A stretch of 39,952 bases of DNA. It comes from Bacteroidales bacterium (lineage in GTDB: Bacteria > Bacteroidota > Bacteroidia > Bacteroidales > Paludibacteraceae). Made by a program: the position numbers and the translations under genes. Shown piece after piece: positions 34,074 through 39,952 of this stretch. Within the stretch, counting starts at the first letter, position 1. Each line of letters opens with the position of its first letter. The stretch is from the NCBI GenBank assembly GCA_022784645.1, contig JALFZG010000033.1, forward strand, positions 1-39,952. Reading direction: 5' to 3'. The notes beneath the pieces are model-generated. The model saw only the letters and a program-made list of their open reading frames with translations. It made no database searches and was not told the DNA's origin.

Positions 34074-34202
34074 ATGCATATCTTATTTCGTTAATAATCT
34101 TTTGTTTTGATAATGTAGGTTATTCCCATCCGATAATGGGGGTAATGCCCACACCTTATATTATTTTTATTATGAATAGCAGCGAAAGTGTTGAAAAAGC
34201 AG

Positions 34203-34682
34203 CTAAAGTATTGCTGCGAGTAGTTTGACGGCTGTGAGGGCTGCCGTTGCGGTATTGTCTTCTCGTGAAGCATCGAGGTGCAGACAATGGGTATGGATGT
34301 CGCCTTTCCTACCATAGGCGAGCCAAATGGTACCGCTCGCTACTCGCTCTGAACCGCCACCCGTGTATCCGGTGGAACAGATGCAATAGTCAGTGCCATA
34401 CAACTCCAAACAGCCTTCGGCCATCTGTCTGACAACGGCTTCGCTCACCACATCATGTTCGGCTATCAGTTCGGGCGAAACGCCTAAGAAACGCGTTTTG
34501 AGAGCGTTTTGATATACGACCATACCGCCCTGGAAATAGTCGGATGCTCCACTCACAGAGGTGAGAGTGGCGGCTATTCGTCCGCTCGTGCAACTTTCTG
34601 CAGTTGCGAGCGTCAGGTGGTGCGATACCATATATTGCCGAATCCGTTCGGCTAATTCGCGGTCTTCTGTAGTGGTGTTCAT
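34203..34682 (-). CDS. CinA C-terminal domain protein (NMN amidohydrolase, PncC-like)
   Basis: The 159-residue protein is the stand-alone C-terminal CinA domain, which deamidates nicotinamide mononucleotide in NAD salvage. Conserved segments are LATAESCTSGRIAATLTSVS, FQGGMVVYQNALKTRFLGVS, VVSEAVVRQMAEG and CSTGYTGGGSERVASGTIW. The catalytic Ser and Lys-equivalent positions are present (SCTSG, NALKTR). The usual AGPGG motif reads TGYTGGG, a small deviation. A much longer open frame upstream is only the shadow of the GH5 gene; ATG 34682 gives the family length. It lies 121 bases behind the GH5 gene across a repeat array. Confidence 0.92.
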   Translation of the reverse strand: MNTTTEDRELAERIRQYMVSHHLTLATAESCTSGRIAATLTSVSGASDYFQGGMVVYQNALKTRFLGVSPELIAEHDVVSEAVVRQMAEGCLELYGTDYCICSTGYTGGGSERVASGTIWLAYGRKGDIHTHCLHLDASREDNTATAALTAVKLLAAIL

Positions 34683-34686
34683 AGAG

Positions 34687-34786
34687 GTAGTTCCAAGTGC
34701 GCTTTGCGCGTTCCATATAGCCTTTGGCTGTTCCAAGTGCGCTTCGGGCGTTCCAGGTAGTTCCAAATGCGCCAAGGCGCGTTCCA
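34687..34786. repeat. Three GC-rich repeat units between the GH5 and cinA genes
   Basis: Units start TTCCAAGTGC at 34691 and 34731, and TTCCAAATGC at 34761. Each has a GC-rich core with a short stem (GCGC-TTT-GCGC, CGC-TTCGG-GCG and GCGCC-AA-GGCGC) and ends GTTCCA. Units 1 and 3 are preceded by GTAG. A small hairpin AGCC-TTT-GGCT separates units 1 and 2. It looks like an interspersed palindromic repeat family. Confidence 0.78.
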
Positions 34787-34803
34787 GGGCCGGAGGCTGG
34801 TAG

Positions 34804-36132
34804 TTAGTTGATGCGGATGCCGGTGAGGGTGTAGAGGGCACCATTGCGGAGGATAAGGATCTGCCCGTTGGTGAAGATGCGTTGCGCTTGGGGGGCTGAA
34901 GGCGTGTTATCGACTGCCGTGGGGGCAAACATCGCCTGCAGCACATCGGGTTGCGTGATAGCCGGAACGGCACGATCTTCGCCATCAGAGATGCCCATCC
35001 AATACATCGGACAGAGTCCGGCAGCAAGGGCTCGCGTAGTGAAATCCTGCACGAACTGCAGATAGAGTTGCCGATTGTCGTTGTAATCCGTTCCTTCTGA
35101 ACTGCCCCATTCGCCAATCACTACCGGCACTTGTTTGGCTTGCTGGAGCTGATTGACAATCACCTGCATCTGTTGCTGGTTTTGCTGCTCCATCTGCGTG
35201 CGCGAGATGAAGGCATTATTATTGCGGAGTGAGGGGTAGGAGTGGACACTCACCATCAGGTGCTCTTGCGTACCGAAGGGGTCGGTAGGCAAAATGAGTT
35301 GGGTGAGCGGCTCTGCCAGATGGCTGCTCCACGTGCCGTGACCCGAACAAGCGCCATAGGTGTTGATCATCAGATTGCGTTGGGCATTGTTGCCTCCGGT
35401 AGCTCGAACAGTCTCCACGAAGGTGGCAGCATATTGGTTGATAGCCTGATAGGTGTCAGCTGCTGCACTGGCATTGTAATTGCCAGGAGCCGCAAAACTG
35501 GCAAAGCACCAACTGCTGTAATCATCGAGCATCTCGTTGTATGCCTCGAAGATCAGGTGTTCATCAGCAGCCTGAAAACGCGTAGCAATCTGTGTCCAAA
35601 GCTGACGGAACGTTTCCTCTGCAGCCGCATATCCTCTGCCGGAAGCTCTCAACCAAGCGGTGTTGGCCGCACCCGTGTCGTGATGCACATTAAGGATGCA
35701 ATACAGCCCCTCATCGAGCACGTATCCCACCACTTCGGCTACTCGCTCCATCCATACGGAATCCACGGCAGTTGGTTGCCATTCCGAGGGTTTCCAAAGG
35801 CATTGAGCCGAAAGGGTAATGCCCATGTGGGGATACCATGAAACGGGCACTCGGATAGCGCGAAAACCTGCTTCTTTCATCATATGAATGAGTTCGCGAG
35901 TGACCGGCCGCTGACCCCATGCGTTTTCGTAGTCTGAAGGCGTGCGGGCGGTCCATTGCTCAATCCACATATTGGTGGTATCGCCGGAATTGGACTCGAG
36001 CGTATTGCCCAAGTTCCAACCAATGCCCATGTTGCTCACAGCCTCAGAAGCCGTTTCAAACGTTTGAGCCGAGAGGCTGAGGGAGAGGGGCAAGGTAAGG
36101 GAAAGAACGAGATGCTTAAGGGCGGGCATCAT
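34804..36132 (-). CDS. Secreted GH5 endoglucanase-like glycoside hydrolase
   Basis: The 442-residue protein has a signal peptide (LKHLVLSLTLPLSLSLSA, cut before QT) and a GH5 barrel. Family landmarks are MGIGWNLGNTLES, IRVPVSWYPH, CILNVHHD, the acid/base E200 in FEAYNEML, HSYP, and the nucleophile E341 in VVIGEWGSS. It should cleave beta-1,4-glucan or a related beta-glycan outside the cytoplasm. After the barrel, a tail of about 40 residues ends FTNGQILILRNGALYTLTGI. This resembles the short C-terminal segments common on secreted Bacteroidales proteins, possibly a secretion or anchoring signal, but in degenerate form. Its ATG overlaps the ridA stop (ATGA), so the two are coupled. Confidence 0.92.
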   Translation of the reverse strand: MMPALKHLVLSLTLPLSLSLSAQTFETASEAVSNMGIGWNLGNTLESNSGDTTNMWIEQWTARTPSDYENAWGQRPVTRELIHMMKEAGFRAIRVPVSWYPHMGITLSAQCLWKPSEWQPTAVDSVWMERVAEVVGYVLDEGLYCILNVHHDTGAANTAWLRASGRGYAAAEETFRQLWTQIATRFQAADEHLIFEAYNEMLDDYSSWCFASFAAPGNYNASAAADTYQAINQYAATFVETVRATGGNNAQRNLMINTYGACSGHGTWSSHLAEPLTQLILPTDPFGTQEHLMVSVHSYPSLRNNNAFISRTQMEQQNQQQMQVIVNQLQQAKQVPVVIGEWGSSEGTDYNDNRQLYLQFVQDFTTRALAAGLCPMYWMGISDGEDRAVPAITQPDVLQAMFAPTAVDNTPSAPQAQRIFTNGQILILRNGALYTLTGIRIN

Positions 36133-36506
36133 ACTTCAGCAATAAACTCCATTTCTACTAAGCCGCCTTTGGGGAGCGTCTTGACTGCCACAGCCGAACG
36201 AGCGGGATAGGGAGCGTGGAAAAGGGTGGCATACACTTCGTTGAGTACAGCAAAGTCGGCCATGTCTGCGAGGAAAACGGTGGTCTTGATCACCTTGTCG
36301 GCCGAGGTGCCGGCTGCACGGAGGATGGCATCGGCGTTCTTCATCACCTGCTCGGCTTGCGAACGGAAATCGGTGCCTGCAAAATCACCCGTCTTCGGGT
36401 CGATGCCGAGTGCACCACTTGCGAATAAAAGACCATTACATACGATTGCCTGGCTGTAGGTGCCGATGGCGGCCGGTGCTTCCGGTGTGCTGATAACCTG
36501 TTTCAT
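36129..36506 (-). CDS. ridA: RidA family reactive enamine/imine deaminase
   Basis: RidA hydrolyses reactive 2-aminoacrylate and other enamines released by PLP enzymes. The 125-residue protein has the family core: STPEAPAAIGTYSQAIVCNG, the DPKTGDF turn, KTTVFLADMADFAVLNEVY, and the active-site Arg in PARSAVAVKTLPKGGLVEME. The usual SGQ before the turn reads SGALGI here, a mild deviation. It has its own consensus promoter and is translationally coupled to the GH5 gene behind it, which is an odd pairing with no clear metabolic link. Confidence 0.95.
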   Translation of the reverse strand: MKQVISTPEAPAAIGTYSQAIVCNGLLFASGALGIDPKTGDFAGTDFRSQAEQVMKNADAILRAAGTSADKVIKTTVFLADMADFAVLNEVYATLFHAPYPARSAVAVKTLPKGGLVEMEFIAEV

Positions 36507-36553
36507 GATAATATAATAATGTGTTGTTTGTTATTCTGAATTTTTTGAGCCTA

Positions 36554-36585
36554 CAAAGTTACAAAATAAAATTGAATTATGCAAA
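36554..36585 (-). promoter_or_regulatory. Promoter of ridA
   Basis: On the minus strand, -33 TTTG (36585-36582), a 20-base spacer and -7 TAACTTTG (36561-36554), 48 bases before the ridA ATG. Confidence 0.83.
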
Positions 36586-36620
36586 TATATCGCTATAAAA
36601 ACGTAAAAAACAGGCAATTA

Positions 36621-36652
36621 TTTGTGCATTTCAAATAAAAATCGTACTTTTG
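36621..36652 (+). promoter_or_regulatory. Promoter of the glycerate kinase gene
   Basis: -33 TTTG at 36621-36624 and -7 TACTTTTG at 36645-36652, spacer 20 bases. It lies 239 bases before the ATG, with an inverted-repeat element between promoter and gene. Confidence 0.8.
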
Positions 36653-36664
36653 CATGCAAAAATC

Positions 36665-36877
36665 AATTGGTGGGTTCTAAAAATTCGCTGTTTAGATTTT
36701 GGATTTATTTTCGAGGAAAAATTGGAAGTAAAAGAGGGAGCGTAGCGAGATACGTGACTGATTTTACTTACGATTTGGGCCGAAAAGAAACCAAAAGATG
36801 AACATAATGCATTTTTGTTACCCACAATAAATAATGAATAGTTTTTCTTAAGTGGGAATTTTTTGACCCCACCAATT
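36665..36877. mobile_element. MITE-like inverted-repeat element in the glycerate kinase leader
   Basis: The left end, AATTGGTGGGTTCTAAAAAT at 36665-36684, and the right end, ending GACCCCACCAATT at 36877, are inverted repeats matching at about 20 of 23 positions. The element is 213 bp and encodes no transposase. A smaller inverted pair (CCCAC and GTGGG) lies inside the right half. No clear target duplication is seen unless the terminal AATT is one. It sits 12 bases after the -7 box and 14 bases before the ATG at 36892. A structured leader RNA is the alternative explanation. Confidence 0.62.
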
Positions 36878-36891
36878 ATATACCCTCTATT

Positions 36892-38037
36892 ATGCGGAAA
36901 ATTCTGATTCTTCCTGATTCGTTTAAGGGCTCGCTCTCGCAACAGTCGGTAGCTCAAGCCATCGCATCCGGAGTCCGAGCAGCTTTGGGTGAGGCATGCG
37001 AACTCGTGATGCTTCCCGCTTCGGATGGTGGCGAAGGGATGGTGAGCGTGTTGGCCGAACCGCTTGGTGCGGAAATGGTGGAACTGACGGTTTGCGATCC
37101 GCTCTTTCGTCCGCAATTGGCGCATTATGCGATAGCTGAGATAGCGGGCCGACGAACGGCTATCATGGAGATGGCGGAAGCGAGCGGGCTGACCTTGCTG
37201 CCTGTTTGGATTCGGCACCCCATCGCCACTTCTACTTTCGGTACGGGCGAGTTGCTGCTCGATGCTCTCAATAGGGGATGTACAGATATCCTGCTTGGCA
37301 TAGGCGGAAGCGCTACCAACGATGGCGGAATGGGGATGCTCACGGCCCTCGGTTGGCGTTTTCTTGACCATAATGGCGAGGAATTGGCTGGGGTAGGGGG
37401 CAACCTCGATAAGATTGCTCAGATAGACGATTCGGCCGTTGGCGAAGCGGTTAAGAAACTGCATATCCGGGTGGCTTGTGATGTGCAGACACCTTTCTGC
37501 GGACCGGATGGGGCGACTCGTGTGTTTGCTCCTCAGAAAGGGGCGGATGAAGAGACGGTGGAGGTGTTGGAAAACGGCATGCAGCATTTTGCAGAAATGA
37601 TAACCAAACGTTTCCATCTGCCGGATTTCTCAACGATAGCCGGTGGTGGAGCCGCGGGCGGATTAGGAGGTGCGCTCATGGCGTTCCTTGGGGCGGAACT
37701 GCTGCCGGGAGCGGAGGTGGTGCTGGATGCGTTGCAGATGGATGCGCATCTGAGAGGAGCTGACCTCGTGATTACGGGAGAAGGCAAGATCGATAGACAG
37801 ACGCTCACGGGCAAAGTGCCGTATGCGGTACTCCAGCATGCCAAGCGGAAAGGCGTGCCTACGTTGGTTATAGCTGGAGCGGTAGAAGATGCCGAAAAGC
37901 TGAAAGAAGCCGGCTTTGTGGCCATTCGCAACATAAATGAAGGCAACACTATCCCGCCATCCGAATGGATGCAGCCCGAAGTGGCACGTAAGCAAATCCA
38001 GCGAACAATTGAACTTTTTATCAAGCATGAAGGATAG
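36892..38037 (+). CDS. Glycerate kinase (GlxK/GarK family)
   Basis: The 381-residue enzyme phosphorylates D-glycerate. Family landmarks are the N-terminal ILILPDSFKGSLSQQSVAQA, LPASDGGEGM, the Gly-rich IGGSATNDGGMGML, GGGAAGGLGGAL and VITGEGKIDRQTLTGK. The full length and all Gly-rich motifs are intact. The promoter is far upstream, separated by a 213-bp inverted-repeat element, so expression may be affected by that element. No glyoxylate or tartrate genes are adjacent. After the stop a short CTGCC/GGGCAG hairpin lies at about 38046-38061. Confidence 0.95.
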   Translation: MRKILILPDSFKGSLSQQSVAQAIASGVRAALGEACELVMLPASDGGEGMVSVLAEPLGAEMVELTVCDPLFRPQLAHYAIAEIAGRRTAIMEMAEASGLTLLPVWIRHPIATSTFGTGELLLDALNRGCTDILLGIGGSATNDGGMGMLTALGWRFLDHNGEELAGVGGNLDKIAQIDDSAVGEAVKKLHIRVACDVQTPFCGPDGATRVFAPQKGADEETVEVLENGMQHFAEMITKRFHLPDFSTIAGGGAAGGLGGALMAFLGAELLPGAEVVLDALQMDAHLRGADLVITGEGKIDRQTLTGKVPYAVLQHAKRKGVPTLVIAGAVEDAEKLKEAGFVAIRNINEGNTIPPSEWMQPEVARKQIQRTIELFIKHEG

Positions 38038-38061
38038 ATTCCCTAACTGCCGATAAGGGCA

Positions 38062-38272
38062 GCAATACGTGCGAGGGTGGGGAGTGTCAAGTTGTCGGGA
38101 CAAGATGGCAGAAAGTGGAAAAAATGTCCGGTTTGCAGCGAAAATCAAGTATTGGCACGCAATTTGAGTAATGAGCAGCGAAAGCCGAAAGCTCAACAGA
38201 GGCACTCGTGGAGGGTACACCTTGCAACTCGACGCCGTAACAAGATGTTTAACTTTTTAAATTTTTTTTGTT
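38062..38272. other. Gap before hsp20
   Basis: I find no gene I can support in these 210 bases. A TGGCAC-like sequence near 38154 has only a partial sigma-54 match. No CIRCE element was found. The last 25 bases before hsp20 are AT-rich and could be its translation start region. Confidence 0.4.
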
Positions 38273-38710
38273 ATGTTAAAGGTTATGAAATCCAACAATT
38301 GGTATCCTACGATGTTTGATGAGTTTTTTAACAGCGTATTGCCGACCAGCAACGCCAGCAGTCCTGCCGTTAATGTGAAAGAAGATGCAAATGCCTATAC
38401 GATGGAGATTGCTGCTCCAGGTATCAAGAAGGAGTTTTGCAGAGTAAATATCGATGCCGAAGGTAATCTGGAGGTAGCGATAGAGAACAAACTCGAGCAC
38501 AAAGAAGAGCACAACGATGAAAACAAACACGTTCGCTATCTTCGCAAAGAGTTCAGTTACACCAATTATCAGCAGACTTACACGTTGCCAGACAACGTTG
38601 TTAAGGAGGATATCGCAGCCAAGGTTGAGGATGGCGTTCTCACCATCACACTTCCTAAAGTAACGATGAAGGAAGAAAAGAAAATCCAGCGTGCCATTAC
38701 AGTCGGGTAA
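38273..38710 (+). CDS. Small heat shock protein, Hsp20/alpha-crystallin family
   Basis: The 145-residue holdase chaperone binds unfolding proteins in the cytoplasm. The short N-terminal arm (SNNWYPTMFDEFFNSVLP) is followed by the alpha-crystallin domain (about 40-135), with MEIAAPGIKKEFCRVNIDAE, RKEFSYTNYQQTYTLPDNV and the closing VEDGVLTITLPKV. The C-terminal I-x-I/V anchor is weak (RAITVG). Start at 38273 or 38285 cannot be decided. A strong terminator lies 20 bases after the stop, so it is monocistronic. Confidence 0.94.
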   Translation: MLKVMKSNNWYPTMFDEFFNSVLPTSNASSPAVNVKEDANAYTMEIAAPGIKKEFCRVNIDAEGNLEVAIENKLEHKEEHNDENKHVRYLRKEFSYTNYQQTYTLPDNVVKEDIAAKVEDGVLTITLPKVTMKEEKKIQRAITVG

Positions 38711-38728
38711 TGCATCGCATAGATTTGG

Positions 38729-38763
38729 GGAGGCAAGATCTTGAGGTCTTGCCTCCTTTTTTT
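38729..38763 (+). terminator. Rho-independent terminator of hsp20
   Basis: GGAGGCAAGA-8-TCTTGCCTCC forms a perfect 10-bp stem followed by a run of seven T. Confidence 0.95.
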
Positions 38764-38788
38764 CGCTTTAACCTCGCCGATAAACTTC

Positions 38789-38821
38789 TTGCAGAATTAT
38801 TGCAGACTTATTGCAGCATTA
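38789..38821. repeat. Three 11-bp tandem repeats
   Basis: TTGCAGAATTA, TTGCAGACTTA and TTGCAGCATTA follow each other without a gap at 38789, 38800 and 38811. The pattern is TTGCAG-NN-TTA in strict 11-base register. Confidence 0.8.
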
Positions 38822-38845
38822 CTCAACTTGACCATACGAAGTATA

Positions 38846-39215
38846 ATTTTTTGCGTAACATCGCGTTACGTTACGCAAAACTTTTCGAAAGGATACGAAC
38901 TTTGTGATTCCGATAAGGGTCCTCAATGAGTCCTCATCGCTCCTCATCGCGTTTATGTATCCATCGCTGATGAATGCGAGTGCAAAGGTTCTGCTTTTAA
39001 CCCTTTCTTGGAGGCCCTGAAAACGGAAAATTTTGGGAGTTACGGGGTAACAGTTAACACCTACAAGGCAAATCGCTTGTATTACACGAGCATTTGTGTA
39101 CGATGGTAATGCGATGGTAATGCGATGGTAATACGATAGTAATGCGATGGTAATACGATGCTGAATGTTTGGACTATTATATTTTTTGCGTAACATCGCG
39201 TTACGTTACGCAAAA
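38846..39215. repeat. 370-bp unit bounded by two identical 35-bp palindromes
   Basis: The 35 bases at 38846-38880 are repeated without mismatch at 39181-39215. Each copy is a hairpin with 11-bp arms TTTTGCGTAAC and GTTACGCAAAA around a 10-base loop. Between them lie short direct repeats (CCTCATCGCT, TCCTCATCGC near 38930-38950) and the 11-bp array at 39101. A minus-strand open frame of 125 codons spans most of it but is built partly from the tandem array and the palindromes, so I do not call it a gene. It may be a non-autonomous mobile element or a protein-binding region. Confidence 0.68.
39101..39166. repeat. Six 11-bp tandem repeats
   Basis: CGATGGTAATG begins at 39101 and 39112, with variants CGATGGTAATA at 39123 and 39145, CGATAGTAATG at 39134 and a decayed copy at 39156. 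All are in strict 11-base register, just before the second 35-bp palindrome. Confidence 0.88.
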
Positions 39216-39251
39216 AAACGTAATTTGATTTTTTCTGACATTGGTATTCGG

Positions 39252-39791
39252 TTATTCTTTCATCCTTAAACTACCAAAATCCTGCGTTATAGTAACATCA
39301 CCACTTTTGTATATGTATGTGCCTGTGTGTACAAACTCGGGAAACCACAACTCAAAACTAACCTCTAATCGTAGACTATCTTGCCGGGATTCTGTAGCAT
39401 TTTTAAAACTATACCGATTAGCCCAGTCTTCATATGTGCTTCTTTCTTCATATATCTCAATTGCCTTAAATTCATCCATACCGAACACTTCAATAGAACC
39501 ATCACTCCATATTCCAAGAACAGAGTCTTGTGTTATCGTAAAACTCAAATCATAGTATTCTCCACGGTTATCGGCAAGGATATAATTATCTTTGGGATAA
39601 AAAGGATACCAATATCGATCAAAAATGATGTAATGCTTCCAAATTGTGATAGTCTTATACCCATCTATCTTGACATAATTACGTTTTAAAACCAGATAAT
39701 AATAAAGGTCTCCTATAAAAAATGCCGGAATGCCAAGAAAAATCAGTGCTACTACTAAGCAGCCGATTCTTATAATTTTTCTTTTGTTCAT
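39252..39791 (-). CDS. Unrecognised membrane-anchored protein
   Basis: The 179-residue protein starts with a basic stretch (MNKRKIIRIG) and one hydrophobic segment (CLVVALIFLGIPAFFIGDLY) that should anchor it in the inner membrane, or act as an uncleaved signal, with the rest outside. The remainder is rich in aromatic and acidic residues (YYDLSFTITQDSVLGIWSDG and VFGMDEFKAIEIYEE) and looks like beta-rich sequence. I recognise no family. Base composition is more AT-rich than the neighbours. ATG 39791 is chosen because it places the basic stretch at the N-terminus; 39806 is possible. Confidence 0.65.
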   Translation of the reverse strand: MNKRKIIRIGCLVVALIFLGIPAFFIGDLYYYLVLKRNYVKIDGYKTITIWKHYIIFDRYWYPFYPKDNYILADNRGEYYDLSFTITQDSVLGIWSDGSIEVFGMDEFKAIEIYEERSTYEDWANRYSFKNATESRQDSLRLEVSFELWFPEFVHTGTYIYKSGDVTITQDFGSLRMKE

Positions 39792-39859
39792 TTTATCGAT
39801 ACGCATTATAATTCAATAGTTCGTTAAAAATTTGACTTAAATTAGTTAAAATATGATCG

Positions 39860-39952
39860 CTAAACGGCTGATTTTAGTCCGAATAGCATGAGTTCTTTGA
39901 AATAGTGTTCTTTTAGCCCTTGATTTTTGTGCGGGTTCGGTATTTCCCCGAA
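39860..39952 (-). CDS. Possible C-terminal fragment of a gene entering from the right edge
   Basis: The minus strand is open from the window edge for 30 codons (FGEIPNPHKNQGLKEHYFKE, then LMLFGLKSAV) to a TAG at 39862-39860. The composition is protein-like, but it is too short to assign. It may be the end of a longer gene outside the window. Confidence 0.35.
   Translation of the reverse strand, partial: FGEIPNPHKNQGLKEHYFKELMLFGLKSAV

Noticed and set aside
34203..35117. A 304-codon minus-strand frame covering cinA and part of the GH5 gene
   Set aside because: Only the last 159 residues match a family (CinA C-terminal). The first 145 residues are low-quality sequence antisense-frame to GH5 coding DNA, so the start was moved to 34682.
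36631..37617. A 328-codon minus-strand frame opposite the glycerate kinase gene
   Set aside because: It is the antisense shadow of a well-conserved kinase, and runs through the inverted-repeat element and promoter.
38150..38172. Sigma-54 promoter upstream of hsp20 (TGGCAC-N5-TTGAG)
   Set aside because: The -24 half fits, but the -12 half lacks the required GC, and no activator site or regulator is nearby.
38090..38319. An 80-codon plus-strand frame before hsp20 with a CPVC motif
   Set aside because: It overlaps the hsp20 start in another frame, depends on a weak start and has no recognisable fold.
38819..39196. A 125-codon minus-strand frame between hsp20 and the last gene
   Set aside because: Much of it is translated from the 11-bp tandem array and the two palindromes, it has no promoter or recognised domain, and it overlaps structures better explained as repeats.

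Overview
The window comes from a Bacteroidales bacterium, most likely from an animal gut or a similar anaerobic habitat. At least ten intergenic regions carry the Bacteroidetes primary promoter (-33 TTTG, about 20 bases, -7 TANNTTTG). Strong Shine-Dalgarno sites are largely absent. The gene content also fits: a reverse rubrerythrin, BtuB-type TonB receptor, DUF3109, DUF2059, GH13 and GH5 secreted glycosidases, and a RhuM protein. I cannot name the genus from sequence alone.

Layout. 1-8.5 kb is a defence-type island: the tail of a winged-helix protein, a complete type I restriction-modification operon (hsdM-hsdS-hsdR), a RhuM gene with a 48-residue Cys-rich DUF6485-like gene one base behind it, and two deletion remnants (an AlbA_2/Schlafen-type ATP-binding protein and an XRE regulator) with repeat-rich DNA. 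8.6-16.6 kb holds an RND/MMPL transporter with two unusual low-complexity insertions, a TonB-dependent receptor, an NSS-family sodium symporter and a reverse rubrerythrin. 17.1-22.9 kb is housekeeping: a purF homologue and pyrG, then ruvX-def-mntP-DUF3109 as a tightly packed operon. On the minus strand follow RNase P RNA, a YihY membrane protein and a secreted GH13 glycosidase.

26.6-32.2 kb is the most interesting stretch. A steroid 5-alpha-reductase family membrane protein, an old-yellow-enzyme flavin reductase and a short-chain dehydrogenase lie in a row on the plus strand. This is the gene trio reported for delta4-3-ketosteroid and bile-acid reduction (5AR, 5BR, 3-beta-HSDH) in gut Bacteroidales. 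A DUF1294 protein, a TIGR04076-GNAT fusion and a choloylglycine-hydrolase-type Ntn lipoprotein follow. A sterol or bile-acid role is an inference from families and order.

32.4-40 kb holds small minus-strand genes (a PAS protein, a conserved 80-residue protein, DUF2059, CinA C-terminal, GH5, RidA), then glycerate kinase and Hsp20 on the plus strand, and an unrecognised membrane-anchored protein. The intergenic DNA is rich in structure: a 213-bp MITE-like inverted-repeat element inside the glycerate kinase leader, two identical 35-bp palindromes 335 bp apart, and several tandem arrays with 11-, 22- or 24-bp periods that no annotated gene explains.
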